This document shows, piece after piece, positions 51,944 to 59,102 of a stretch of DNA of 64,000 bases. The stretch spans positions 62,001 through 126,000 of the forward strand of contig NZ_JADMKU010000001.1 in assembly GCF_018219815.1 (NCBI RefSeq), written 5' to 3'. This DNA is from Thalassovita aquimarina. GTDB lineage: Bacteria > Pseudomonadota > Alphaproteobacteria > Rhodobacterales > Rhodobacteraceae. The notes under the pieces are model-generated. The model worked only from the letters and a program-made list of their open reading frames with translations. It was not told the DNA's origin and did not search any database. Numbering within the stretch: position 1 is the stretch's first letter; each line of letters begins with the position of its first letter. Made by a program: the position numbers and the translations under genes.

Positions 51944-52966
51944 ATGGCATTGAAGGACGAGAAGGTGACGCTGGCCCATGGCGGCGGCGGCAAGGCGATG
52001 CGGGATCTGATCGAGGAGGTGTTCACTTCCGTCTTTCGTCCGGACGGGATGGAGGATCAGGCGCGGCTGCAGGCGGCGGCGCTGGCCGATCCGGGGGCGC
52101 GGCTGGCCTTCACCACCGATGGTTTCGTGGTCGATCCGCTGGAATTTCCCGGCGGCGATATCGGCACGCTGGCGGTGTGCGGCACGGTGAACGATCTGGC
52201 GGTGGGCGGGGCGCGGCCGCTGTGGCTGTCGGCGGGGTTCATCATCGAGGAAGGGCTGGACCTGGCCCTGCTGCGCCGGGTGGTCGCGTCGATGGCGGCG
52301 GAAGCGGAAAAGGCCGGGGTGCGGATCGTGACCGGCGATACCAAGGTGGTCGGCCGCGGCATGGCCGACAAGCTGTTCATCACCACGTCCGGGATAGGGG
52401 TGATCCCGCCGGGGCGCGACTTGCAGGCGGCAAACATCCGCCCCGGGGATGTGGCGATCGTCAACGGTGTTCTGGGCGATCACGGGGCGGCGATCATGGC
52501 CGCGCGGGGCGAGATGGCGCTGAGCGCGGAGATCGCTTCGGATTGTCAGGGATTGGGGCATCTGATGGAGGCGGTTCTTGCCGTGGCGCCGGGCCTGCGC
52601 GCGGCGCGGGATGCGACGCGGGGCGGGGTGGCCGCGGTGCTGAACGAAATGGCGGCGGCGGCGGGGGTCGCCATCGAGATCGACGAAGCCGCGCTGCCGC
52701 TCAGGGCTGAGGTCAGGGGGCTGTGCGAAATCCTCGGGCTTGATCCGTTGTACCTTGCCAATGAGGGAACGCTGGTCCTGTTCGTGCCGGAACACGAGGT
52801 TGCGGCGGCGTTGGCCGCGATGCGGGCGACCGAGGCGGGGCAGGGCGCGGTGGCGATCGGCAGGGTCGTTCCGGGCGAAGCCGGGCGCGTCAGCATGCGC
52901 AGCGCTTTCGGGGGGCTGCGCATTGTCGACATGCTGGTCGGCGAACAATTGCCGAGAATCTGCTGA
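51944..52966 (+). CDS. hypE: Hydrogenase maturation protein HypE
   Basis: 340 residues of the PurM/AIR-synthase-like fold: LAHGGGGKAMRDLIEE near 9-24, TDGFVVDPLEFPGGDIG near 56-72, VNDLAVGGARPLWLSA near 79-94, and the family C-terminus ending PRIC, whose cysteine carries the thiocarboxamide. It dehydrates thiocarboxamide to thiocyanate for the iron ligands. Last gene of the cluster; no hydrogenase structural gene follows. Confidence 0.95.
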   Translation: MALKDEKVTLAHGGGGKAMRDLIEEVFTSVFRPDGMEDQARLQAAALADPGARLAFTTDGFVVDPLEFPGGDIGTLAVCGTVNDLAVGGARPLWLSAGFIIEEGLDLALLRRVVASMAAEAEKAGVRIVTGDTKVVGRGMADKLFITTSGIGVIPPGRDLQAANIRPGDVAIVNGVLGDHGAAIMAARGEMALSAEIASDCQGLGHLMEAVLAVAPGLRAARDATRGGVAAVLNEMAAAAGVAIEIDEAALPLRAEVRGLCEILGLDPLYLANEGTLVLFVPEHEVAAALAAMRATEAGQGAVAIGRVVPGEAGRVSMRSAFGGLRIVDMLVGEQLPRIC

Positions 52967-53212
52967 TCTCCGCGCCTTGGTATCGCCGAGGTACCGCGCA
53001 GGTAGATCACGGCTTACGGGATTTCCCGCATAGGCAGATCATGCCGCCGCTGCCATACATACTTTCGTGCAAATGCCCCGCAATTTGCGCGTTGTGATTG
53101 TCCCTAAGTGACATGGAAACAGAAAGGGTGTGGTGCAAATATGGTGCTAGGCGATCAAAAACCGCCGCAGAACAAATGCTACGCGATGAGGATACCAGAA
53201 AGGGAAGCTACG

Positions 53213-53389
53213 ATGTCATTCCAGTTCCAGCCCTCCGATTTGGCTGACAGCACTCTCGTCCCCGTTCCCTCTTCCCCCCAGAAGAAGGAACTCTCGCTGA
53301 GCTCTGGATGGTGGATGCTTCCTTTCCTTACCAGCGGCGCATTGTTCTGGTTCTGGTTCGTCCCCACGGTGGCCCAGAACCTCTCCTGA
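53213..53389 (+). CDS. Small single-pass membrane protein (58 aa), unknown
   Basis: 58 residues (MSFQFQPSDLADSTLVPVPS...). One hydrophobic, tryptophan-rich segment (GWWMLPFLTSGALFWFWF, about 32-49) forms a predicted membrane helix near the C-terminus. The ATG at 53213 has AAGGGAAG in front, which supports real translation over the longer open frame that starts at 53108. No family recognised. It stands alone after a 246-base gap that holds no other feature I can support, and a hairpin follows. Confidence 0.55.
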   Translation: MSFQFQPSDLADSTLVPVPSSPQKKELSLSSGWWMLPFLTSGALFWFWFVPTVAQNLS

Positions 53390-53456
53390 TGTACGCGGGC
53401 GGGTTTGTTTCAACGCATCCCGCCAATGTACAACTCTCTCTCGTTCTTTCTCACGT

Positions 53457-53487
53457 AAACAGGGTGTGCCGCTGGCACGCCCTGTTT
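53457..53487 (+). terminator. Strong hairpin after the 58-residue gene
   Basis: AAACAGGGTGTGCC (53457-53470) pairs with GGCACGCCCTGTTT (53474-53487) with one G-T pair and loop GCT. It has only a short T stretch inside the arm and none after it on the plus strand; on the minus strand the A/T ends are similar. It probably insulates the plus-strand gene from the minus-strand flagellar operon. Confidence 0.6.
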
Positions 53488-53548
53488 CGCGTGTCAGGGG
53501 GGTGTTTCGTGGTCGTTGCCGGTTTCGTCGGGGTTTACGTGGCCTTCG

Positions 53549-53755
53549 TCAGGTCGGACGAAACCAATGGGCCATCATCGCGATCTGAAAGCGCAGGGCG
53601 CCCAACAGGCTGAGGATGGCGCAGCAGAGCAGCACGAACACCCGGAGCGGATTTCCTTCCGTCATCGCGGCTTCGGCAATTAGCCACAGACCGACCCCCA
53701 GAAAACACAGGGTGGATATCATCTGTCCGACAGATCCGTTACGCTTGTCGCTCAT
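53549..53755 (-). CDS. Small membrane protein (68 aa) at the end of the flagellar operon
   Basis: 68 residues from the ATG at 53755 (MSDKRNGSVGQMIS), which has AAGGAGA in front. An alternative ATG at 53782 would overlap the flhB stop by ATGA. Two hydrophobic segments at about 10-28 and 35-55 suggest a hairpin membrane protein. No family recognised. It directly follows flhB and is probably cotranscribed, but a flagellar role is unproven. Confidence 0.55.
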   Translation of the reverse strand: MSDKRNGSVGQMISTLCFLGVGLWLIAEAAMTEGNPLRVFVLLCCAILSLLGALRFQIAMMAHWFRPT

Positions 53756-53778
53756 CGTTTCGGTCTCCTTTGCGGTAC

Positions 53779-54924
53779 TCATGCAGCATTTATGCCATTT
53801 TCGTCGAAGCGGAAATCCTGCGGCAGATCGATATCGGGCAAATCGGCGGTGCCGCCCTGATCGAGCTGATAGATGTGGGCCAGGAGCGTTGCCACCGCCG
53901 CATAGAGAGCGGGGTGGATTTCGCTGCCCAGATCGCTGGTGAAGTAGATCGCCCGGGCCAGCGGCGGGGCCTCGAGGATGCGCACGTTGTGCTCGATGGC
54001 GCGTTCGCGGATCTGGAACGCCATCGCCCCTTCGCCGAGCGCCAGAACCACCGGGGCCCTCGTTTCGCCCGGCACGTAGCGCAGCGCGACCGAGAAATGT
54101 TTCGGGTTGGTGATCACCGCGTTGGCATCAAGCACGTTTTCGAGCGCTGCGCGCCGCGCCGCCCCCTGTTGCGAGGCTTCCATCTGCCGGCGGCGGATCG
54201 CGCCCTTGACCTCGGGCGAGCCCTCGGTCTGTTTCGACTCGTCCTTGATTTCCTGCTTGGTCATCTTCAGGTTCTTGTTCATGCTGTAGGCCTGCCAGAA
54301 CAGGTCGATCGCACCGATCACCGCCAGCCCGAGAACCAAGGCACTGAGCACCCGGTAGGTGACCCGCGAAAGGGTCGACAACCCTTCGCCGACGGTCATG
54401 AAGGCGGTGGTGTCGAGCACCGGCAACCATTGCCACAGGATCACCCCGGCCAGCCCGCCGAGCAGGAAGACCTTGAGCAACGCCTTGCCCAGTTCTACCA
54501 GCGCCTTCATCGACACCATCTTTGCGACACCCTTGAGGATGTTGAACTTTTCCAGCTTCGGCTGCATGTTCTTGCCGGAAAAGATCAGCCCGCCCATCGC
54601 CGCCTGGATGGCAAGCGTCGCGATCAGCAGCGGCGTGCCGACGACCAGAGAGATGATCCCGATATATTTCATGCCCTCCAGCAGCCGGACCAGCATCAGG
54701 GAATCAAGCGTCTCGGCCGATCCAAAGCGGAAGAACGTGCTCCAGGCGGTGGCCATTGACGGCCCGTAGAGACCGGCCGCCATCAGGATCACGATCGCCC
54801 CCAGCATCGAGGCGAAAACGAACATTTCCTTCGAGGTGATGACCTTGCCGTCTTCCTTCGCGTCCTGTTTCTTTTTCGGCGTCGGTTCCTCTGTCTTTTC
54901 CTGGCCGTCGTCGCTCTCAGCCAT
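53779..54924 (-). CDS. flhB: Flagellar type III export gate protein FlhB
   Basis: 381 residues. A charged N-terminus (ESDDGQEKTEEPTPKKKQDAK-type, typical EKTE-PTPK motif), four membrane helices (about 30-50, 85-105, 140-165, 185-205), then the cytoplasmic switch domain. The autocleavage motif is NPKHFSVALRY near 265 where most homologues have NPTH; asparagine, proline and histidine are kept. FlhB gates export-substrate switching from hook to filament. Its start overlaps the fliR stop by eight bases. Confidence 0.94.
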   Translation of the reverse strand: MAESDDGQEKTEEPTPKKKQDAKEDGKVITSKEMFVFASMLGAIVILMAAGLYGPSMATAWSTFFRFGSAETLDSLMLVRLLEGMKYIGIISLVVGTPLLIATLAIQAAMGGLIFSGKNMQPKLEKFNILKGVAKMVSMKALVELGKALLKVFLLGGLAGVILWQWLPVLDTTAFMTVGEGLSTLSRVTYRVLSALVLGLAVIGAIDLFWQAYSMNKNLKMTKQEIKDESKQTEGSPEVKGAIRRRQMEASQQGAARRAALENVLDANAVITNPKHFSVALRYVPGETRAPVVLALGEGAMAFQIRERAIEHNVRILEAPPLARAIYFTSDLGSEIHPALYAAVATLLAHIYQLDQGGTADLPDIDLPQDFRFDENGINAA

Positions 54925-55735
54925 TGGCGGCCTCCGTCATCATCTGCATCAGGGCATCGACCGACGCCTCGATCAGCCGGTCCATCGCCGTCGCCATGAC
55001 CGGCGCCCCGAGATAGAGCAGCACGATGGTCACCGTCATTGTCAGCGGAAAGCCGAAGGAAAAGATGTTGAGCTGCGGGGCCGAGCGGGTGATCACGCCG
55101 ATGCCCATGTTGACCAGCAGCAGCACCGTCACCACCGGCATCATCAGCCGTGCGGCAAAGGCGAACATCTCGCCCGCCGCGGCGATGCCCGACTGGATCA
55201 GGATGCCGGTGTCGAAAACGCTGCCGGGCGGAATGTAGATATAGCTGTCGAGAATGACGCGCAGCGCCACTAGGTGGCTGTCGGAGGCGACGAAGAAGAC
55301 CATCAGTGCAAGGCTGAACAATTGCCCGACCACCGGGGCCTGCGCGCCCGACGCCGGGTCCACCTGCGCGGCGAAACCCAGACCGGCGGTGGCGGCGATC
55401 CGGTCGCCCGCCATCACCGCCGCCGAAAAGAAGATCATGAGCAACAGCCCGGCCGACACCCCGATCGCCAATTCCCCCAGGATCAAGCCCACCGCGGAGG
55501 TGTTCAGCAGGGCTTCCACATCGGGCAGTTCGGCATAGCTCATCACCGGGAGGGTCAGGATGACCGAGGTCACGATCCGCACCTGCAGCGGGATGAAGCG
55601 GGCGCCGAAGACCGGCGCGGCGATGATGAAACCGCCGATCCGCAGCATCGCGAAGAGATAGAGCACCGACATCTCGACCGCCTTGCCCATCTCGACGCCA
55701 GGTACGCCGGAATCATATGAAATGAACACGTCCAC
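54917..55735 (-). CDS. fliR: Flagellar biosynthesis protein FliR
   Basis: 272 residues with about six membrane helices. Typical FliR stretches: RIGGFIIAAPVFGARFIPLQVR near 32-53, GELAIGVSAGLLLMIFFSA near 85-103, and the C-terminal LLLVNMGIGVITRSAPQLNIFSFGFP near 205-230. It is part of the export gate with FliP and FliQ. The start codon appears to be GTG at 55735, three bases after the fliQ stop. Confidence 0.92.
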   Translation of the reverse strand: MDVFISYDSGVPGVEMGKAVEMSVLYLFAMLRIGGFIIAAPVFGARFIPLQVRIVTSVILTLPVMSYAELPDVEALLNTSAVGLILGELAIGVSAGLLLMIFFSAAVMAGDRIAATAGLGFAAQVDPASGAQAPVVGQLFSLALMVFFVASDSHLVALRVILDSYIYIPPGSVFDTGILIQSGIAAAGEMFAFAARLMMPVVTVLLLVNMGIGVITRSAPQLNIFSFGFPLTMTVTIVLLYLGAPVMATAMDRLIEASVDALMQMMTEAANG

Positions 55736-55738
55736 GGA

Positions 55739-56005
55739 TCAGTGCAGCCCCGCGATCATGTCGAAGACATGGACGAAGTAATCGCTGAGCGTTGTCAGCA
55801 TGAATCCCGAGGCCAGCGCCATCGTCAGCAGCACGATGGCCAGTTTCGGAACGAAGCTGAGCGTCGCTTCGTTGATCGAAGTGGCGGCCTGGATGATGCC
55901 GACCACGAGCCCGACGGCCAGCGCGATGGCCAGAACCGGTCCGGCGGTCATCAGGATGTGCCAGTAGGCCAGTTTCAGCTGTTCGATATTCGCGTCGAAA
56001 TCCAT
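55739..56005 (-). CDS. fliQ: Flagellar biosynthesis protein FliQ
   Basis: 88 residues, two membrane helices (AGPVLAIALAVGLVVGIIQA and LAIVLLTMALASGFMLT) joined by TSINEATLSFVPK, the standard FliQ core. Export-gate component that clamps the FliP pentamer. Lies three bases after fliP and three before fliR. Confidence 0.94.
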   Translation of the reverse strand: MDFDANIEQLKLAYWHILMTAGPVLAIALAVGLVVGIIQAATSINEATLSFVPKLAIVLLTMALASGFMLTTLSDYFVHVFDMIAGLH

Positions 56006-56008
56006 CGC

Positions 56009-56761
56009 CTATCCTCCGACGCCGCTGGCGAAACTGTTGACCAGCGATCCCATGGTCAGCGCCCAGCCATCGACCAGAACGAACAGAAGCAGCTTGAACG
56101 GCAGCGACACCAGCATCGGCGACAGCATCATCATGCCCAGCGACATCAGGATCGAGGCGATCACCATGTCGATCACCAGGAAGGGCAGGAATAGCAGGAA
56201 TCCGATCTGGAACGCGGTTTTCAGTTCCGAGGTGATGAAGGCGGGCAGCATGACCGACAGCGGCACGTCGACTTCGCTTTCGTAAGGCCCGTCACCGGCA
56301 AGATCGGCGAACATCATCAGATCGTTCTTGCGGGTGTTTTCGACCAGGAACCCGCTGATCAGTTCGCGCCCCCGTTCCAGCGCCTCAAGGGGGGGCAACT
56401 GACCGTCCAGATAGGGTGCGATGGCGCTGTCATAGACCTGGGTGAGCACCGGTTGCATCACGAAGAAGCTCAGGAACAGTGCAATCGCGATCAGCACCTG
56501 GTTCGGCGGCGTCTGCTGGGTGCCAAGTGCCTGGCGCAGGATCGACAGCACGATGATGATCCGGGTGAAGGCGCTCATCCCCAGCACGATCGAGGGCAGC
56601 ACGGTCAGCGCCGTCATCAGCGCCAGGATCTGCAGCGACAAGGAATATTGCGTCTGGGTGCCACCGTCGGGGACGGTGATTTCCAGCGCCGGCAGCCCCT
56701 GCGACAGCGCCGGGCCGGCGCCAAGTCCAAGGATCAGGAGCAGCGGGATCAGGCGCTTCAT
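56009..56761 (-). CDS. fliP: Flagellar biosynthesis protein FliP
   Basis: 250 residues with a cleavable signal peptide (MKRLIPLLLILGLGAGPALS), as FliP alone among gate proteins has. Motifs: TVLPSIVLGMSAFTRIIIVLSILRQAL near 57-83, PPNQVLIAIALFLSFFV near 88-104, and the C-terminal SILMSLGMMMLSPMLVSLPFKLLLFVLVDGW. It forms the central export channel. Start overlaps the fliO stop by four bases. Confidence 0.95.
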   Translation of the reverse strand: MKRLIPLLLILGLGAGPALSQGLPALEITVPDGGTQTQYSLSLQILALMTALTVLPSIVLGMSAFTRIIIVLSILRQALGTQQTPPNQVLIAIALFLSFFVMQPVLTQVYDSAIAPYLDGQLPPLEALERGRELISGFLVENTRKNDLMMFADLAGDGPYESEVDVPLSVMLPAFITSELKTAFQIGFLLFLPFLVIDMVIASILMSLGMMMLSPMLVSLPFKLLLFVLVDGWALTMGSLVNSFASGVGG

Positions 56762-57054
56762 GCCGCCACCTGCGCGACCGCGGGTTTCGCAGGGGCGGGC
56801 GCCAGTTCGGTGATCACCGGCTGCTGACGCTTGGTGGTGACCACCAGGAATTCAGTCCCGTCCACGGCGAGCAGCATCGCGCGGGTGTCAGGACCAAGCG
56901 CCGTGACCTCTGACAGTTGCATCCGGCGGCCCTTGGCGATGCGGCCGGACAGTTTCGAACGATTGGCCTGAACCAGAAAAAGTGCCGCAACCAGAACGGC
57001 CAGGAACCCGCCGACCTTAAAAATCTGGTCGAATTGCAGGACATCGGTAACCAT
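56758..57054 (-). CDS. fliO: FliO-like flagellar assembly protein
   Basis: 98 residues with one N-terminal membrane helix (VGGFLAVLVAALFLVQA, about 14-30) and a small cytoplasmic domain (SEVTALGPDTRAMLLAVDGTEFLVVTT). This matches short FliO proteins that assist FliP assembly. FliO is poorly conserved, so the call leans on position between fliN and fliP and the four-base overlap with fliP. Confidence 0.78.
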   Translation of the reverse strand: MVTDVLQFDQIFKVGGFLAVLVAALFLVQANRSKLSGRIAKGRRMQLSEVTALGPDTRAMLLAVDGTEFLVVTTKRQQPVITELAPAPAKPAVAQVAA

Positions 57055-57149
57055 AACACGCCTCTCCTAAACGGCTATACTGACCGTTCAGGGGCAGGTT
57101 TCATGCCAAAGTGGCGCGTTACGGAAAATATTGGAAACGGGGCGAAGCC

Positions 57150-57485
57150 TCAGATCTGCATCCGGTCCTTGGGATCGACGATATCGCCGAAACGGATGCC
57201 GAAGCGTTCGCCCACGACGACGACCTCGCCCTTGGCGATGGTGGTGCCGTTGATCTGGATGTCCAGCGGGTCTCCGGCCAGCCGGTCCAGTTCAACAACG
57301 GACCCTTCGTTCAGCTTCAGCAAATCCTGGATGGTGATCTCGGTCCGGCCCACCTCGACGGTCAGTCGTACCTTGACCGTTTCCAGAACGCCAAGCCCGC
57401 TCAGCAGCTGGCTGGCTTCTTCCGATGTCGGCGGCGCCGTGGTGACGGGAGCGGCGGGGTCTTGAACGGAGGTCTCATCGGTCAT
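57150..57485 (-). CDS. fliN: Flagellar motor switch protein FliN
   Basis: 111 residues. The C-terminal SpoA/surface-presentation domain is clear: VRLTVEVGRTEITIQDLLKLNEGSVVELD near 38-66, ending VVVGERFGIRFGDIVDP near 90-106. The N-terminal 30 residues are a proline/threonine-rich tail. It forms the lower C-ring with FliM. AAAGGACC precedes the ATG at 57485. Confidence 0.93.
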   Translation of the reverse strand: MTDETSVQDPAAPVTTAPPTSEEASQLLSGLGVLETVKVRLTVEVGRTEITIQDLLKLNEGSVVELDRLAGDPLDIQINGTTIAKGEVVVVGERFGIRFGDIVDPKDRMQI

Positions 57486-57516
57486 GACTGTGGTCCTTTC
57501 GAATTAGAGGTCCGGA

Positions 57517-58518
57517 TTAGTCTGCAATACGGCGGGTCAGGTTCAGGGCGGATTTGCCCGAGGCTTCGCCGAGATCGGCTTCGAACATCGGTAGGCCTTC
57601 GACCAGCAAACGCGGGGCAGGGGTCATCTGAACCGGCACCACCTGGCCCGGCGTGACATTGCCGACGCGGCCGAGCGGGACTGAGGGTTCGGCCAGAACG
57701 GCGGTGATGCTCAGCGGCACGTTCAGCACCGCGCGTTCCAGTTTCTCGCGCCAGCTGAGGTCTTCTTCCAGCAGGTCGGAATGCATCCGCGACCGCAGCT
57801 GGCCGGCGATCGGTTTCAGCGTCTGCAGCGGATAGATGATGTCGAAATTCGCCGGGTCGGCATCGGGAAGCTGCACCATGAAGGAACAGTTCACCACCAT
57901 GTCATCGGCGTCGGCGAAGCTCGCGAAACTGAGGTTTTCCTCGCGGTTCTGCACCTCGAACGCGATCGGCATCAGGTCGCGCCACGCCATCGCCATCGAC
58001 GTGTTGAGACCGTCCGAAACCAGTTCGATCACCCGCTGTTCCGTCGGGGTGAATTCCGTCCTGTTGTTCGGGGGCGTGTTGCGGATCGAACCACCGTAAT
58101 AGGCGTCGGTCAGCATCGACACGAAATCGCGCGGGATCACCATCATCTGGCTGCCGCGCAGCGCTTCGACCCGGCTGGTGGTGAGGCTGACAAAGTTCTC
58201 GACCTCGTCGCAGTAATCGGCAAAGGTCTTCACTTCCGGCGGAAAAGAGGAAATCCGTGGCTGCAGCCTCAGCATCGGCAGGAAGACCGAGCGGGCCAGG
58301 CGGCAGAACCGTTCATTGATCATCCGCAGCCCGTAATAGTCGCCCATCAGCGACAGGTTGTTATCGCCGAACTGGTACGGTTTGTAGGATATCTCTCCGT
58401 CGCGGTATTCGTCCTCGGCCGCGTCGAGATCCATCAGGCCGCCGACGAGCTTGGCAAGTTCCCCGGTGGAAAGCTTATGCGTGGTTTCGCCAGTGGAAAG
58501 CTTATGAGTGGTGGACAT
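57517..58518 (-). CDS. fliM: Flagellar motor switch protein FliM with duplicated N-terminal peptide
   Basis: 333 residues. The middle CheC-like domain (about 45-230) contains YGLRMINERFCRLARSVF near 62-79, and a C-terminal SpoA domain spans about 255-325. FliM links CheY-P binding to rotor switching. The N-terminus is unusual: residues 3-11 and 12-20 are both TTHKLSTGE, and the second continues LAKLVGG, so L-S-T-G-E-L-A-K-L-V-G-G aligns with the CheY-binding peptide L-S-Q-A-E-I-D-A-L-L-N-G of well-known FliM. The final residues differ somewhat from enteric FliM but length is normal. Follows fliL by nine bases. Confidence 0.9.
   Translation of the reverse strand: MSTTHKLSTGETTHKLSTGELAKLVGGLMDLDAAEDEYRDGEISYKPYQFGDNNLSLMGDYYGLRMINERFCRLARSVFLPMLRLQPRISSFPPEVKTFADYCDEVENFVSLTTSRVEALRGSQMMVIPRDFVSMLTDAYYGGSIRNTPPNNRTEFTPTEQRVIELVSDGLNTSMAMAWRDLMPIAFEVQNREENLSFASFADADDMVVNCSFMVQLPDADPANFDIIYPLQTLKPIAGQLRSRMHSDLLEEDLSWREKLERAVLNVPLSITAVLAEPSVPLGRVGNVTPGQVVPVQMTPAPRLLVEGLPMFEADLGEASGKSALNLTRRIAD
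58459..58512 (-). repeat. 27-bp tandem duplication within fliM
   Basis: Units 58486-58512 and 58459-58485 are identical at 24 of 27 bases. All three differences are third-codon positions (threonine 4/13, threonine 9/18, glycine 10/19), so both encode TTHKLSTGE. Confidence 0.9.
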
Positions 58519-58527
58519 CCGGGCGCC

Positions 58528-59097
58528 TCACTGCATCACGAATACTGGGAAAAACACGCTTTCTATGCCGCCGAACCCTTCAAGTTGCTCCAGCCGGTGG
58601 TTGATGGCGTCGCGCAGCGCAACGGACAGGGCTTCGCGTCCTTCGGTGCCTTCGACATCTTCCTCGGTGAAGGTGCTCAGAACCGCCAGCATGTCCGAAC
58701 GCAGAGCCATTTCATGGGTTTGCACATTGCCGAGCACGGCCTGATCGTATTGTGTCGCCAGCCCGATTCCCAGCTGCAGGAAACGGGTCGATCCTTTCAG
58801 GTTGGTGGTCAGCGGATCGGGGAATTCGTAATACTGGGTCACGAAAAGCGGCGCGTCGGGCAGTTCGCGCGGGACCCTCTGCGGTTCCTCTTCGCGCGCA
58901 TAGGTGCCGTCCGGGCCGGTTTCTTCGATCAGGCGCAGAACCTCGTCTGCCGGGCTCATCGTCGTCCGGGTGACGTACTGGCCGGCAAAAAAACCGCCCG
59001 CAGCCAAACCGCATCCCAAAATGAATAGGAACAGAGCTTTCAAGAAACCGCCTCCACGTCTTGTCGATCCATCAAACGTCGCATTAGCCATTACCAT
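58528..59097 (-). CDS. fliL: Flagellar basal body-associated protein FliL
   Basis: 189 residues. One N-terminal membrane helix (FLKALFLFILGCGLAAGGFF, about 18-37) after a short cytoplasmic tail, then a periplasmic FliL/stomatin-like domain with FLQLGIGLATQYDQAV near 106-121 and ALRDAINHRLEQLEG near 160-174. FliL forms a ring around stators. Two ATGs two codons apart (59097, 59091) are equally possible. Sits between fliK and fliM. Confidence 0.88.
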   Translation of the reverse strand: MVMANATFDGSTRRGGGFLKALFLFILGCGLAAGGFFAGQYVTRTTMSPADEVLRLIEETGPDGTYAREEEPQRVPRELPDAPLFVTQYYEFPDPLTTNLKGSTRFLQLGIGLATQYDQAVLGNVQTHEMALRSDMLAVLSTFTEEDVEGTEGREALSVALRDAINHRLEQLEGFGGIESVFFPVFVMQ

Positions 59098-59102
59098 TTA
59101 CC

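Noticed and set aside
50477-52948. An 823-codon open frame on the minus strand
   Set aside because: It is the complement of hypC, hypD and hypE, all of which are clear families; the antisense product has no recognisable fold.
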